From contig JAWLCE010000004.1 in NCBI GenBank assembly GCA_041687335.1, positions 62,001 through 126,000 of the forward strand: DNA of 64,000 bases, in the 5' to 3' direction. The DNA is from JAJFUE01 sp041687335. GTDB lineage: Bacteria; Sumerlaeota; Sumerlaeia; MVZB01. The position numbers were made by a program, and so were the translations under genes. Positions 17,901 to 24,457 of this stretch are shown in pieces (positions within the stretch are counted from its first letter, which is position 1; each line of letters begins with the position of its first letter). The notes beneath the pieces are model-generated. The model saw nothing but the letters and a program-made list of their open reading frames with translations, was not told where the DNA came from and ran no database searches.

Positions 17901-18135
17901 AGAGCAGGTTGTCGAAACCGGTCATCTTCTGTTCGATGATCTGGACGACCGTATTTTCGACCGTCTCGGCCGAGGCGCCGGGGTAAAAGGCATCGATGGC
18001 GATCGAGGGCGGCGCGATGGGTGGATACTGCGAAATCGGCAGGTTGTAGATCGCCAGCCCGCCGGCCACCATGATCGTGATGGCGATGACCCAGGCGAAG
18101 ACCGGCCGGTCCAGGAAGAATTTCGACAACATCAT
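14962..18135 (-). CDS. RND efflux pump inner-membrane subunit, AcrB/MexB (HAE1) family
   Basis: The 1057-residue size, twelve predicted membrane helices and two large periplasmic loops fit the HAE1 branch that exports hydrophobic and amphiphilic compounds using the proton gradient. Diagnostic segments are the N-terminal FFLDRPVFAWVIAI, the helix-4 region ending AIGLLVDDAIVVVENVER with the paired Asp residues of the proton relay, and GLTTKNAILIVQFAK near the C-terminus. A GGAG site precedes the ATG. It lies 9 bases downstream of the adaptor gene in a tetR-adaptor-pump operon. No outer-membrane TolC-type gene is present here, so the pump probably uses one encoded elsewhere. Confidence 0.95.
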   Translation of the reverse strand: MMLSKFFLDRPVFAWVIAITIMVAGGLAIYNLPISQYPPIAPPSIAIDAFYPGASAETVENTVVQIIEQKMTGFDNLLYMSASSDSSGAGRVELTFAPGTDPDFAWIQVQNKLQLAMASLPDIVQRQGVKVSKSTRNYLIIVGLVSEDGSMDQYDLGDYAQTRVESVLSRVPGVGEVEIFGGQYAMRVWLDSEKLTQHRMTINDVIAALREYNVQVSAGQFGAAPAVDGQRLNASIVVQNLLSTPEQFADIPLRIDPDGSTLRISDVGRTELGAERYGTRVMFNSGLPSTALAVRQAAGANALETADNIKATMADLSRFFPPGVKVIYPYDTTPFVRVAIGQVVHTLFEAIVLVFLVMYLFMGNLRATLIPTIAVPVVILGTFATLGFFGFSINMLTMFAMVLAIGLLVDDAIVVVENVERIMTEEGLSPYEATAKSMEQITSALIGIGLVLSAVFGPMAFLGGSTGVIYRQFSVTIISAMLLSVVVALILTPVLCASMLKPIPKGHEPAENAVFFLRPFFRWFDRSFFRLRDFYMLVVGHALAKKLRYLLAFVLIVAGMGYLFQRMPTAYLPDEDQGIMFVQAVLPTGSTLEQTGEVMSRVQQYFLNHEPEAVDSCLTISGSSFSGMSQNSGMAFVKLKDWDLRDRPDLKVNAVVGRAMGEFSQFRDAMVFAFPPPAVVELGQAGGFDFQLLDRSGLGHDALMAARNELLGLTADDPRIVRVRPNGLDDVPEYRIDVDWEHAGALKLPISAIHSTISSAFGSAYANDFIQGGRVKRVYVQAESKDRMLPEDIDKLYVRNLDSRMVPFSAFSSGSWVFGPQQLKRFNSFSSINIWGEAAPGRSSGEAMAAMEELVAKLPAGIDGDWSGISYQERQSGSQAPLLYAFSILVIFLCLAALYESWPIPISILPALPLGVIGGVLASTARDLPNDVYFQIGLLTILGLTTKNAILIVQFAKARSDQGLGLAEATLEAAKLRLRPIVMTSLAFGFGVLPLALAHGAGAGAQNAIGTSVIGGVITSTFLVTIFVPLFYVVVEKMLGRRQRPHAPAAAHPEHVK

Positions 18136-18144
18136 GGAACTCCG

Positions 18145-19482
18145 TTACTGCGAATCGGCCGCGGGCCGGTCATCGTCGTCAGGTGAGATGTCCTGCGGGG
18201 AATCTGGTCCGCGATCGGCCGCGGCCCGGGCTTCGACGCCATGGCGCACGCGCTGCAGGCCCTCGACGATGACCTGGTCGCCCGCCGCGAGTCCGTCCGC
18301 CACCAGCCAGCGATTGCCGATAGCCCGGTCCAGCGTGACGGTGCGTTGTTCGACCTTGCCCTCGGGGTTCAGGATCAGCGCGATCGGCCGGCCCTTGGTA
18401 TCGCGCGAGATCGCCTGTTGCGGCACGAGCATGCCGGCGGGGTGGATGCCCTCGGTGATGACCGCGCGGGCGAACATGCCGGGCAGCAGGACGCCGTCGG
18501 GGTTGGGCAGCATCATCCGGATGAGCACCGAGCCGGTGGACTGGTCAACGGTCGCATCGCGGAATTTGAGGGTTCCCTCATGTGCATAGGTCTCGCCATT
18601 TTCGAGCACGAGCCGAACTTGCCTGACGATGCCCTCGTTGTTTTCCAGGTGGTTGTCCTCGAGCCGGCGGCGCAAGCGCAGCAGTTCGCCAAATGACTGG
18701 GGAACGTCGACGTAGATCGGGTCCAACTGCTGGATGATGGTCAGGGGTTGGGGCTGGTGCGCCGTGACCAGCGAGCCGACGGTCACGTTGGACTTGCTGA
18801 TGCGGCCGGATATCGGCGCGGTGATTTTGGTGTAGCCCAGGTTGATCCGGGCGGTCGCGACGGCGGCCTCGGCCTGAGCCACCCCCGCCTGCGCGACCTC
18901 GATCGCCTGGCGATCGATGTTGACGCGGGCCTTGGCCGAGCGCAGCGCCGCCTCGGCGACCTCGGATTCGGTGACGAACTTGTCGCGCTCGCTGAGGGAG
19001 GCCGCGCCGTCGGTGGCCAATGATTCGAAGCGCTGGCGATTGGCCTGGGCCAGCTTGAGCACGGCCTGCTGCTGTTCGACGGCGGCCTGGCTGGCTTCCA
19101 GCGTCGCCCGGGCCTGGCTGGCGATGTTGCGGGCCGCCTCCAGGTTGGCCATCGCATGGTTCAAGGCCGCCTGAAACGGGGAATCATCGAGCTGGTAGAG
19201 CGTCTGGCCGGCCTCGACATCGGCGCCCTCCTCGAACAGCCTCTCGCGAATCAGGCCGTTGACCTGGGGGCGGACTTCCGCGCTCAGCCAGGGCGCCGTG
19301 CGGCCGGGCAGCTCGTTGGTCAGCACGACCCGCTCGGGCTGCACGGTCATGGTCACCACTTCGGGCGTGGGTGGGGGCGGGGCCGCGGTCTGGGCCTGAT
19401 GGCACCCCCCCAGGAGCAGCAGAGCCGCCATGGCCGCCGCCGAACCCCGCACGGAAGCGTTTCGTGTCATATAGCTGATCAT
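18145..19482 (-). CDS. RND efflux periplasmic adaptor lipoprotein, AcrA/MexA type
   Basis: This membrane-fusion protein links the RND pump to an outer-membrane channel. From the ATG at 19482 the product is 445 residues with a lipoprotein signal whose lipobox is LLGGC at residues 23-27. Then come a biotinyl-lipoyl half motif, a long alpha-hairpin rich in Gln, Ala and Arg (about 100-180), the second lipoyl half (NLGYTKITAPISGRISKS), a beta-barrel and a membrane-proximal domain. Another ATG at 19521 with an AGGA site is possible, but it gives an unusually long signal. It follows tetR by about 80 bases and precedes the pump by 9, so the three are probably one transcript. Confidence 0.92.
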   Translation of the reverse strand: MISYMTRNASVRGSAAAMAALLLLGGCHQAQTAAPPPPTPEVVTMTVQPERVVLTNELPGRTAPWLSAEVRPQVNGLIRERLFEEGADVEAGQTLYQLDDSPFQAALNHAMANLEAARNIASQARATLEASQAAVEQQQAVLKLAQANRQRFESLATDGAASLSERDKFVTESEVAEAALRSAKARVNIDRQAIEVAQAGVAQAEAAVATARINLGYTKITAPISGRISKSNVTVGSLVTAHQPQPLTIIQQLDPIYVDVPQSFGELLRLRRRLEDNHLENNEGIVRQVRLVLENGETYAHEGTLKFRDATVDQSTGSVLIRMMLPNPDGVLLPGMFARAVITEGIHPAGMLVPQQAISRDTKGRPIALILNPEGKVEQRTVTLDRAIGNRWLVADGLAAGDQVIVEGLQRVRHGVEARAAADRGPDSPQDISPDDDDRPAADSQ

Positions 19483-19564
19483 GTCCAAGATCCTGTTCCC
19501 GCCGGGTGCGAACGCTTCCATGTAAATCCTCTTGTGCTGTGACATTCCAAAGTGGGGCTGGGTT

Positions 19565-20116
19565 CTAAAGCTGCTCGCTGTCGTTGGCCGCGAGTCGCAA
19601 CAGGTTCTTGAAGGCCTGCTCCCGCTGAGGGCGGTCCAGGAAGGGGACGTTGAGCAGGGCGGCAAAATGCAGGCCGAGTGCGGCCAGGAACAGGACCGTC
19701 GAGCGGTCCGGATTCTGCTCGCAGAGAAACCTCTCGGCGAAGCGCCGCGTCATTTCATCCCGGAACGGCTCCATCAGATCGGGCTGGTTGGCGATCGCCG
19801 CCAGCAGGGCGGCGCTGGGGCTGGAGCCCATCCGGTCCATCTGCGAGAGCATCTTGATCTCGATCATCAGCTCGCTGGGCTTCCCCTGGACCGACTGGGC
19901 GCGAAGCTGCTCGCGCATGAGCTCAAGGTTGTCGAGCAGTCGGCGGATCATGCCCTGGAGCAGCGCCACCTTGGTGGGGTAGCTGTACATCAGCCCCCCC
20001 TTGCTGACCTGGGCGCGCTCGGCCACCCCGTCCAAGGTCATGTGGGCGGCTCCAGATTCGCAAACGATGGCCTCGGCGGCGTCGAGGATGGCGTCTTTGG
20101 ATACTGAAGGGGACAT
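19565..20116 (-). CDS. TetR/AcrR family repressor of the efflux operon
   Basis: This 183-residue regulator has an N-terminal helix-turn-helix (about residues 6-52; MTLDGVAERAQVSKGGLMYSYPTKVALLQGMI) and a helical ligand-binding domain. It is the first gene of the efflux operon. A perfect inverted repeat, CCGAC-2-GTCGG, lies between its predicted promoter and its start, as expected for negative autoregulation relieved by a pump substrate. An AAGG site lies 8 bases before the ATG. The helix-turn-helix with KGGLMYSYPTK is typical of TetR proteins that control RND pumps. The ligand is not predictable. Confidence 0.92.
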   Translation of the reverse strand: MSPSVSKDAILDAAEAIVCESGAAHMTLDGVAERAQVSKGGLMYSYPTKVALLQGMIRRLLDNLELMREQLRAQSVQGKPSELMIEIKMLSQMDRMGSSPSAALLAAIANQPDLMEPFRDEMTRRFAERFLCEQNPDRSTVLFLAALGLHFAALLNVPFLDRPQREQAFKNLLRLAANDSEQL

Positions 20117-20151
20117 GCACCGGGCCTTGGAGGAGAGCTGCCGATTTCAGA

Positions 20152-20163
20152 CCGACTGGTCGG
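20152..20163. promoter_or_regulatory. Candidate TetR operator
   Basis: This is a 12-bp perfect inverted repeat: CCGAC, TG, GTCGG, within AGACCGACTGGTCGGA. It lies just downstream of the predicted tetR transcription start and 36 bases before the tetR ATG. Location and symmetry fit a TetR-family operator; binding is inferred. Confidence 0.55.
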
Positions 20164-20181
20164 ATCGAATCCGTGCGAGCC

Positions 20182-20210
20182 ATATTTTCACTGGGCGGGA
20201 AGGAAGTCAA
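20182..20210 (-). promoter_or_regulatory. Predicted sigma-70 promoter of the tetR-efflux operon
   Basis: On the minus strand there is a -35 TTGACT (20210-20205), a 17-bp spacer and a -10 AAATAT (20187-20182). The predicted start near 20175 lies just before the candidate TetR operator. Confidence 0.6.
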
Positions 20211-20247
20211 GCGGCGTTTGTTTTCGCAAAAACTTCGCATTGGCGGC

Positions 20248-20277
20248 TTGACCTTGGGCCGGCGCCGGGAGTAGGCT
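20248..20277 (+). promoter_or_regulatory. Predicted promoter of the RecA-fold-like gene
   Basis: It has a -35 TTGACC (20248-20253), an 18-bp spacer and a -10 TAGGCT (20272-20277), with the ATG 27 bases downstream. It lies back to back with the tetR promoter. Confidence 0.45.
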
Positions 20278-20303
20278 GAAGCTGGGGGTCAGGAGCCGGG
20301 GAT

Positions 20304-20849
20304 ATGGTTGTCAATACTGAAGATCTGGCGGCGCTGGTGGCGCGCTGGCCCGCTGCGGCCCCCGGTCCGGCGGCGCCGCTGCTGGGCGTGCCGGCGCGCC
20401 AGTTCCCGGCGGGGCGGCTGCTGGCGGCGCTGTTGCCGCGCCTGGCGGCCGGTGGTCGATTTTATTGTATCGATGGCGGCAATCTGTTCAATCCCTATCA
20501 ATTGACGACGGCGGCGCGCGCGGCGGGGCTGGACCCCACGCCGCTGCTCGCGCGGGTGATGGTCAGCCGCGCTTATACCTGTCATCAACTGGTGGCGGCG
20601 GTCGAGGACCTGCTGGCCGAAGCCCTGCGGCGCGATCGACGCGCGGCGGCCGCGATCCTGGGGGTGGACCGGTTGTTTCTCGATGAGGACGTCTCGCTCG
20701 CCGAGCGGCGCCACCTGTTCGGGCGGATTCTGGCGACCGCCGAGCGGCTGCGGCTCGAGGGCTCGCCGCTGGTGATGACCTTCGTCAGCGGGCGCGAGAG
20801 CCCTTGGGCGCGCCAGTTGGGGCATGCGGGGGTCACGCTGATCGGGTAG
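20304..20849 (+). CDS. Small RecA/Rad51-fold-like protein lacking a Walker A motif
   Basis: The 181-residue product is not a named family to me. The stretch around FYCIDGGNLFNPYQLTTAARAAGLDPTPLLARVMVSRAYTCHQL (about 53-96) resembles the RadA/Rad51 segment after the P-loop, where an acidic aspartate-containing strand is followed by a helix, a G-L-D-P turn and a strand ending S-R-A-x-T-x-H-Q. There is no G-x-x-x-x-G-K-T/S motif; the equivalent region is Pro/Ala/Leu-rich (PAGRLLAALLPRLAAG). It may therefore be a non-ATPase relative or a partner of another subunit. AGGAG sits 8 bases before the ATG. It converges on lysS with 8 bases between stops. Function is unknown. Confidence 0.75.
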   Translation: MVVNTEDLAALVARWPAAAPGPAAPLLGVPARQFPAGRLLAALLPRLAAGGRFYCIDGGNLFNPYQLTTAARAAGLDPTPLLARVMVSRAYTCHQLVAAVEDLLAEALRRDRRAAAAILGVDRLFLDEDVSLAERRHLFGRILATAERLRLEGSPLVMTFVSGRESPWARQLGHAGVTLIG

Positions 20850-20857
20850 CGGAGTGG

Positions 20858-22408
20858 CTACTTCTCCGGCCGCATCAGCGGGAACAGGATCACGTCGCGG
20901 ATTGAGGGACTGCCGGTCAACAGCATGATCAGGCGGTCGATGCCGATGCCCAGGCCGCTGCACGGGGGCATGCCGTATTCGAGCGCGCGCACGTAGTCGC
21001 GATCGACCTCGTTCATCGCCTCCTCGTCGCCGGCGGTGCGGCGGTTGACCTGATCCTCGAAGCGCGCGAGCTGCTCGACCGGGTCATTGAGCTCGCTGTA
21101 GGCGTTGGCGGTCTCGAGCACGCCGATGAACAGCTCGAAGCGCTCGGCGGTGGTGGGATCGCCGGCCGCGCTCTTGGTCAGCGGGCAGAGGCTCTTGGGA
21201 TAGTTGATGACGAAGGTGGGTTCGACGAGGGTCGGCTCGACGATCTCCTCGAAGGCGGCGATCAATGCCTCGTCGGCGCTTTTGGATCGATCCAGCGCGA
21301 CCTGGAGATCGCGTCGCTGGAGCGCTGCCTCGCCGAGCAGGCCACGCAGTTCCTCCTTGTCGCGCAGCCCCCAGCGCAGCGGGTGTTCCGCGCCCAGAGC
21401 GAGCGCTTCGGCCACCGCGTCCAGAATTTTCACCCGCCGGAAGGGCTTGCCGAGGTCGATCTTGTGGCCCTGGAATTCAATCTCGGCGTGGCCGTTGACG
21501 GCCTTGGCGGTCTCGCGGATCAGCTCCTCGGTCAGCGCCATCGTGTCATTGTAGTCCCAGCCGGCGGTGTAGAGCTCGAGCATCGTGAACTCGGGGTTGT
21601 GCCGGGTGGAGACCCCTTCGTTGCGGAAGTTGCGATTGATCTCGTAGACGCGCTCGAAGCCGCCGGCGGTCAGGCGCTTGAGGAAAAGCTCGGGCGCGAT
21701 GCGCAGGTAGAGCCGGGTATCGAGCGTATTGTGATGGGTGACGAAGGGGCGGGCCGCCGCGCCGCCATAGATCGTTTGCATCATCGGGGTCTCGACCTCG
21801 ATGTAGCCGCGCTCATCGAGGAAGCGGCGGATGAAGGCGATGGCGCGGCTGCGCTGGCGGAAGGTCTCGCGCACCTCGGGGTTGACCATCAGGTCGACGT
21901 AGCGGCGGCGGTAACGCTGCTCGACGTCCTTGAGCCCATGCCACTTTTCGGGCAGCGGGCGCAGCGACTTGGTGAGCAGCTTGAGCTCGCGGGCCTCAAG
22001 GGTCAGCTCGCCGGTTTTGGTGCGGAAGATGCGGCCGGTGGCGCCAACGATATCGCCGACGTCGAGCCAGCGCTTGTAGAAGTCAAAGCCGGCCTCGCTG
22101 GTGACGCCCATCTTGACGTAGACCTGAAGCCGGCCGCTGTCGTCGTCGAGGGTGAGGAAGCCGGCCTTGCCGAAGGCGCGCACCAGCATGACGCGGCCGG
22201 CGAGGGTGACCTCCTCGCCGCTCTCGATCAGTTCCTCGCCGCGCGCCTTGATGTCGGCGGCGTGGTGGCTGGCGATGAAGCGATGGACGTAGAGTTCGAT
22301 CTCGGCCTCGCGCATGCGGGCGGCTTTGTCGCGACGCTCGCGCACGAGGCGGTCCTCGTCGATGTGCGGTTCGTGGGCGTCGGGGGTGAGGTCGGTCGGC
22401 TCGGACAT
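20858..22408 (-). CDS. lysS: Lysyl-tRNA synthetase (class II)
   Basis: This 516-residue enzyme charges tRNA-Lys. It has an N-terminal OB-fold anticodon-binding domain (about 60-170, with the AGRVMLVRAFGKAGFLTLDDDSGRLQVYVK strand region) and a class II catalytic core. Motif 1 is near FRQRSRAIAFIRRFLDERGYIEVETPMMQ, motif 2 is FERVYEINRNFRNEG, and motif 3 is GLGIGIDRLIMLLTG near the C-terminus. Length is normal for bacterial LysS. A good promoter lies 64-91 bases upstream. The minus-strand order hup then lysS is separated by a terminator, so it is transcribed separately. Confidence 0.97.
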   Translation of the reverse strand: MSEPTDLTPDAHEPHIDEDRLVRERRDKAARMREAEIELYVHRFIASHHAADIKARGEELIESGEEVTLAGRVMLVRAFGKAGFLTLDDDSGRLQVYVKMGVTSEAGFDFYKRWLDVGDIVGATGRIFRTKTGELTLEARELKLLTKSLRPLPEKWHGLKDVEQRYRRRYVDLMVNPEVRETFRQRSRAIAFIRRFLDERGYIEVETPMMQTIYGGAAARPFVTHHNTLDTRLYLRIAPELFLKRLTAGGFERVYEINRNFRNEGVSTRHNPEFTMLELYTAGWDYNDTMALTEELIRETAKAVNGHAEIEFQGHKIDLGKPFRRVKILDAVAEALALGAEHPLRWGLRDKEELRGLLGEAALQRRDLQVALDRSKSADEALIAAFEEIVEPTLVEPTFVINYPKSLCPLTKSAAGDPTTAERFELFIGVLETANAYSELNDPVEQLARFEDQVNRRTAGDEEAMNEVDRDYVRALEYGMPPCSGLGIGIDRLIMLLTGSPSIRDVILFPLMRPEK

Positions 22409-22471
22409 CGGCGCGGCTTCTTGAATGGCGGTGGCGGACCCGGCGGCCTGCCGGGCACGTGTGAAACCAAC

Positions 22472-22499
22472 AGCTTAGCGCATGGGGCGATGATGTCAA
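22472..22499 (-). promoter_or_regulatory. Predicted sigma-70 promoter of lysS
   Basis: On the minus strand there is a -35 TTGACA (22499-22494), a 16-bp spacer and a -10 TAAGCT (22477-22472), with transcription starting near 22465, about 57 bases before the ATG. Confidence 0.6.
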
Positions 22500-22552
22500 G
22501 CCGCGGCGGCAGATCACGACCGCCCCCGCGATCCTTCAAGAATTTATGTGTT

Positions 22553-22595
22553 CCCGAAACACACGAAATGAGGAGCACGAAACGACACGAAAAAG
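22553..22595. repeat. CACGAAA repeat cluster
   Basis: Three copies of CACGAAA start at 22562, 22576 and 22586, embedded in A-rich sequence. CACGAAA or TTTCGTG clusters recur in intergenic DNA of several bacterial phyla, as far as I recall. No function can be assigned from one copy. Confidence 0.5.
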
Positions 22596-22621
22596 GCACG
22601 GCCAGCTCGGAGTGGAACATG

Positions 22622-22645
22622 CAAGTTAATCAGGGTCCGACCCCG
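22622..22645. repeat. Possible solitary REP-like palindrome
   Basis: The sequence GTTAATCAGGGTCCGACCCC contains GGGTC-CG-GACCC-like symmetry (GGGTCCGACCCC). It resembles REP sequences linked to REP-associated tyrosine transposases, where a TTAATCAGGGTC-type core is common as I recall. No transposase is present and only one copy is visible, so the assignment is tentative. Confidence 0.3.
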
Positions 22646-22656
22646 CGCCGGGGGAA

Positions 22657-22689
22657 CAAAAAAAAGGTCCCGCCGCAGCGGGACCTTTT
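22657..22689 (-). terminator. Rho-independent terminator of hup
   Basis: Stem AAAAGGTCCCGC (22662-22673) pairs perfectly with GCGGGACCTTTT (22678-22689) around a CGCA loop. On the minus strand the stem is followed by a T run. It lies 30 bases after the hup stop; a short T run on the plus strand makes it possibly bidirectional. Confidence 0.92.
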
Positions 22690-22718
22690 ATTGAGGAGTT
22701 CAGGCAAAGCCGTTTCGG

Positions 22719-23021
22719 TCACTTGGCCGGAACGACGGCTTCCTTGCAGGCCTTGGCGACGCGGAACTTGACGACGGTCTTGGCCGGAATCTTGATCGTC
22801 TCGCCGGTGGCCGGGTTGCGGCCCTTGCGTGCCTTGCGCTTGACGACGACAAGCTTGCCGATGCCGGGCAGGGTGAACCCGCCGCGCTTGGCTTCCTTGT
22901 AAGCCGTCGCAGCCAACACTTCCAGTGTCTGGCTGGCCTGCTTCTTGGTGAGGCCGGTCTGCTCGGCCAGGTGCGCGATCAACTGCGATTTGGTCATAGC
23001 CTTTTTTGCCGTAGCCACCAT
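22719..23021 (-). CDS. hup: HU family nucleoid DNA-binding protein
   Basis: This 100-residue HU/IHF-fold protein bends and compacts DNA as a dimer. The N-terminal helical part (MTKSQLIAHLAEQTGLTKKQASQTLEVLA) is followed by the beta-arm region with GKLVVVKRKARKGRNPATGETIKIPAKTVVKFRVAKACK, including the R-x-x-R-N-P-x-T-G-E arm signature. It has a short basic N-terminal extension (VATAKKA) compared with minimal 90-residue HU. AAGGAG lies 6 bases before the ATG, there is a clear promoter, and a strong terminator follows. It is transcribed as a single gene. Confidence 0.96.
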   Translation of the reverse strand: MVATAKKAMTKSQLIAHLAEQTGLTKKQASQTLEVLAATAYKEAKRGGFTLPGIGKLVVVKRKARKGRNPATGETIKIPAKTVVKFRVAKACKEAVVPAK

Positions 23022-23071
23022 CGTGTGCTCCTTCTACAGATTGGAACTGGAACAGATCAAACTGAACGCTC

Positions 23072-23099
23072 ATTATGGTTGGATATGACCCTTTGTCAA
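23072..23099 (-). promoter_or_regulatory. Predicted strong sigma-70 promoter of hup
   Basis: On the minus strand there is a perfect -35 TTGACA (23099-23094), a 16-bp spacer and a -10 CATAAT (23077-23072), about 50 bases before the hup start. It is one of the best promoter matches in the window, as suits an abundant protein. Confidence 0.75.
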
Positions 23100-23144
23100 T
23101 GGGGAAAAAGCGCAAGATCCCATAAAAACAGCCTTTTTTTTGGT

Positions 23145-24314
23145 TCAAGACGCCGAAAACCCCTCCAAACGGCCCTCTCGGACACGTATGGCCGCTTCAA
23201 AGCCCGCCCGCGGGCCAAAATCGGCCGGTGTGGTGGCGGTCACCAGCACCTGCATGGAGCCGGCCAGACGTGCCAGCACGGCCTCGCGCCGGCGTGGATC
23301 CAGCTCGGAGCCAAAGTCGTCGAGCAGCAGGATCGGCGGCTCGTCGGCCAGCCGCTCGAGCGCCAGCGCCCCCTCCAGGCGCAAGGCCAGCGCCGCCAGC
23401 CGATGCTGGCCCTGCGAGCCGAAACGGCGCAGGTCGTGGCCCGCCAGCAGCAGCGAGAAATCGTCGCGATGCGGGCCGATCGTGCACAAGCCCTGACGGC
23501 GGCTCTCGGGGTAGTTTGCCTCCAGCAGGGCCAGATGGTGGCTGGCCAGGGCCGGACGCGCGGCGGGGTCGGCGGCATCCAGTCCGTCGGGCGGCGCGAT
23601 GTCGGGATCATAGGCGAGCCGAGCCTCATCGGCGCCGCCCAAGGCGGCATAATGCTCGGCCAATGCGGGGGCGGCCTCGGCCAGCCGCGCGGCGCGCGCC
23701 TGGGAGAGCGCGGCTCCCGCCTCGGCCAATGGCTGCCAGAAGGCCTGGGCCTCGGCGCGCACATCGCGCTCGGGCGGACGTGTCTTGTAGAGCGCGCTGA
23801 GCTGGCGCAGCGCCTGCTGATAGCGTTGCAGCCACTCCAGGTAAGGGTGCGAGGCCTGTGCCAGCAGCATGTCCAGAAAACGACGCCGCCCCGCCGGCGG
23901 CCCCTTCATCAGGTCCACGTCATCGGGGGTGAAGGTGACAACGGCGGCGCGGCCCCACAGGTCGGCCAGCCGCGTCAGCCACTGGCCGTCGGCGAAGGCC
24001 CTCTTGGAGGCGCCCTCGCGCGCGGTGCGGACCAGGGTGACGGCCAGTCGGTTGCGGCCGGTGCGGCCCTCGATCTCGATCTCGCTGCGGGTGACATCGT
24101 CAGGATGACCCTGCCAAGGCAGCATCTCCTCATCGCGGCGGGTGCGAAAGGACCGGCCGGTCAGCGCCAGATGAACCGCTTCGAGCAGGGTGGTCTTGCC
24201 ATGGCCGTTGTCGCCCCAGATCAGGCTCAGGCCCGCGGGCGGCTGCCAGTCCAGGCGCTCGATATTGCGCAGGTGGCGGATGGCGATGGAGAGGGTCTTC
24301 ACGCGGGCAACCAT
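23145..24314 (-). CDS. recF: DNA replication and repair protein RecF
   Basis: RecF is an SMC-like ATPase that loads RecA at gaps in DNA with RecO and RecR. The 389-residue protein has Walker A GDNGHGKT at 34-41, the ABC signature region FGSQGQHR around 310-317 and Walker B ILLLDDFGSELD. It is a little longer than the usual 360-370 residues. The start is uncertain: ATG at 24314 has an AAGGG abutting it, and a GTG at 24302 gives a shorter N-terminus. It is divergent from a secreted HhH gene. dnaA, dnaN and gyrB, often its neighbours, are absent. Confidence 0.95.
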   Translation of the reverse strand: MVARVKTLSIAIRHLRNIERLDWQPPAGLSLIWGDNGHGKTTLLEAVHLALTGRSFRTRRDEEMLPWQGHPDDVTRSEIEIEGRTGRNRLAVTLVRTAREGASKRAFADGQWLTRLADLWGRAAVVTFTPDDVDLMKGPPAGRRRFLDMLLAQASHPYLEWLQRYQQALRQLSALYKTRPPERDVRAEAQAFWQPLAEAGAALSQARAARLAEAAPALAEHYAALGGADEARLAYDPDIAPPDGLDAADPAARPALASHHLALLEANYPESRRQGLCTIGPHRDDFSLLLAGHDLRRFGSQGQHRLAALALRLEGALALERLADEPPILLLDDFGSELDPRRREAVLARLAGSMQVLVTATTPADFGPRAGFEAAIRVREGRLEGFSAS

Positions 24315-24345
24315 CCCTTGGGGTGCGCTGACGGCCCTGCGGTTT

Positions 24346-24371
24346 TTTCATGGCGTGGGCATCGCTGTCAA
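24346..24371 (-). promoter_or_regulatory. Possible weak promoter of recF
   Basis: A perfect -35 TTGACA (24371-24366) lies on the minus strand upstream of recF, but the expected -10 position holds an A-rich run rather than a good hexamer (CATGAA at 15 bp is the nearest). It overlaps the coding-side leader closely. Confidence 0.3.
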
Positions 24372-24376
24372 GTGGC

Positions 24377-24405
24377 TTGCCGATCGCGTCGTTAAGGATC
24401 ATAAT
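24377..24405 (+). promoter_or_regulatory. Predicted promoter of the secreted HhH protein gene
   Basis: It has a -35 TTGCCG (24377-24382), a 17-bp spacer and a -10 CATAAT (24400-24405), 52 bases before the ATG at 24458. It is back to back with the recF upstream region. Confidence 0.55.
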
Positions 24406-24457
24406 GTCGATGGCCGATTGGCCGCCATGGCCGTGGCTGTCAGAAGGAAGCCCCCCA

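Larger units (their letters stand above)
22409..22718. other. Intergenic region between lysS and hup with promoter, repeats and terminator
   Basis: No gene is supported in these 310 bases. They hold a CCGGCGGCCTGCCGG hairpin near 22440-22455, the lysS promoter, three CACGAAA repeats, a short palindrome-like element (GGGTCCGACCCC) and the hup terminator. Confidence 0.7.
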
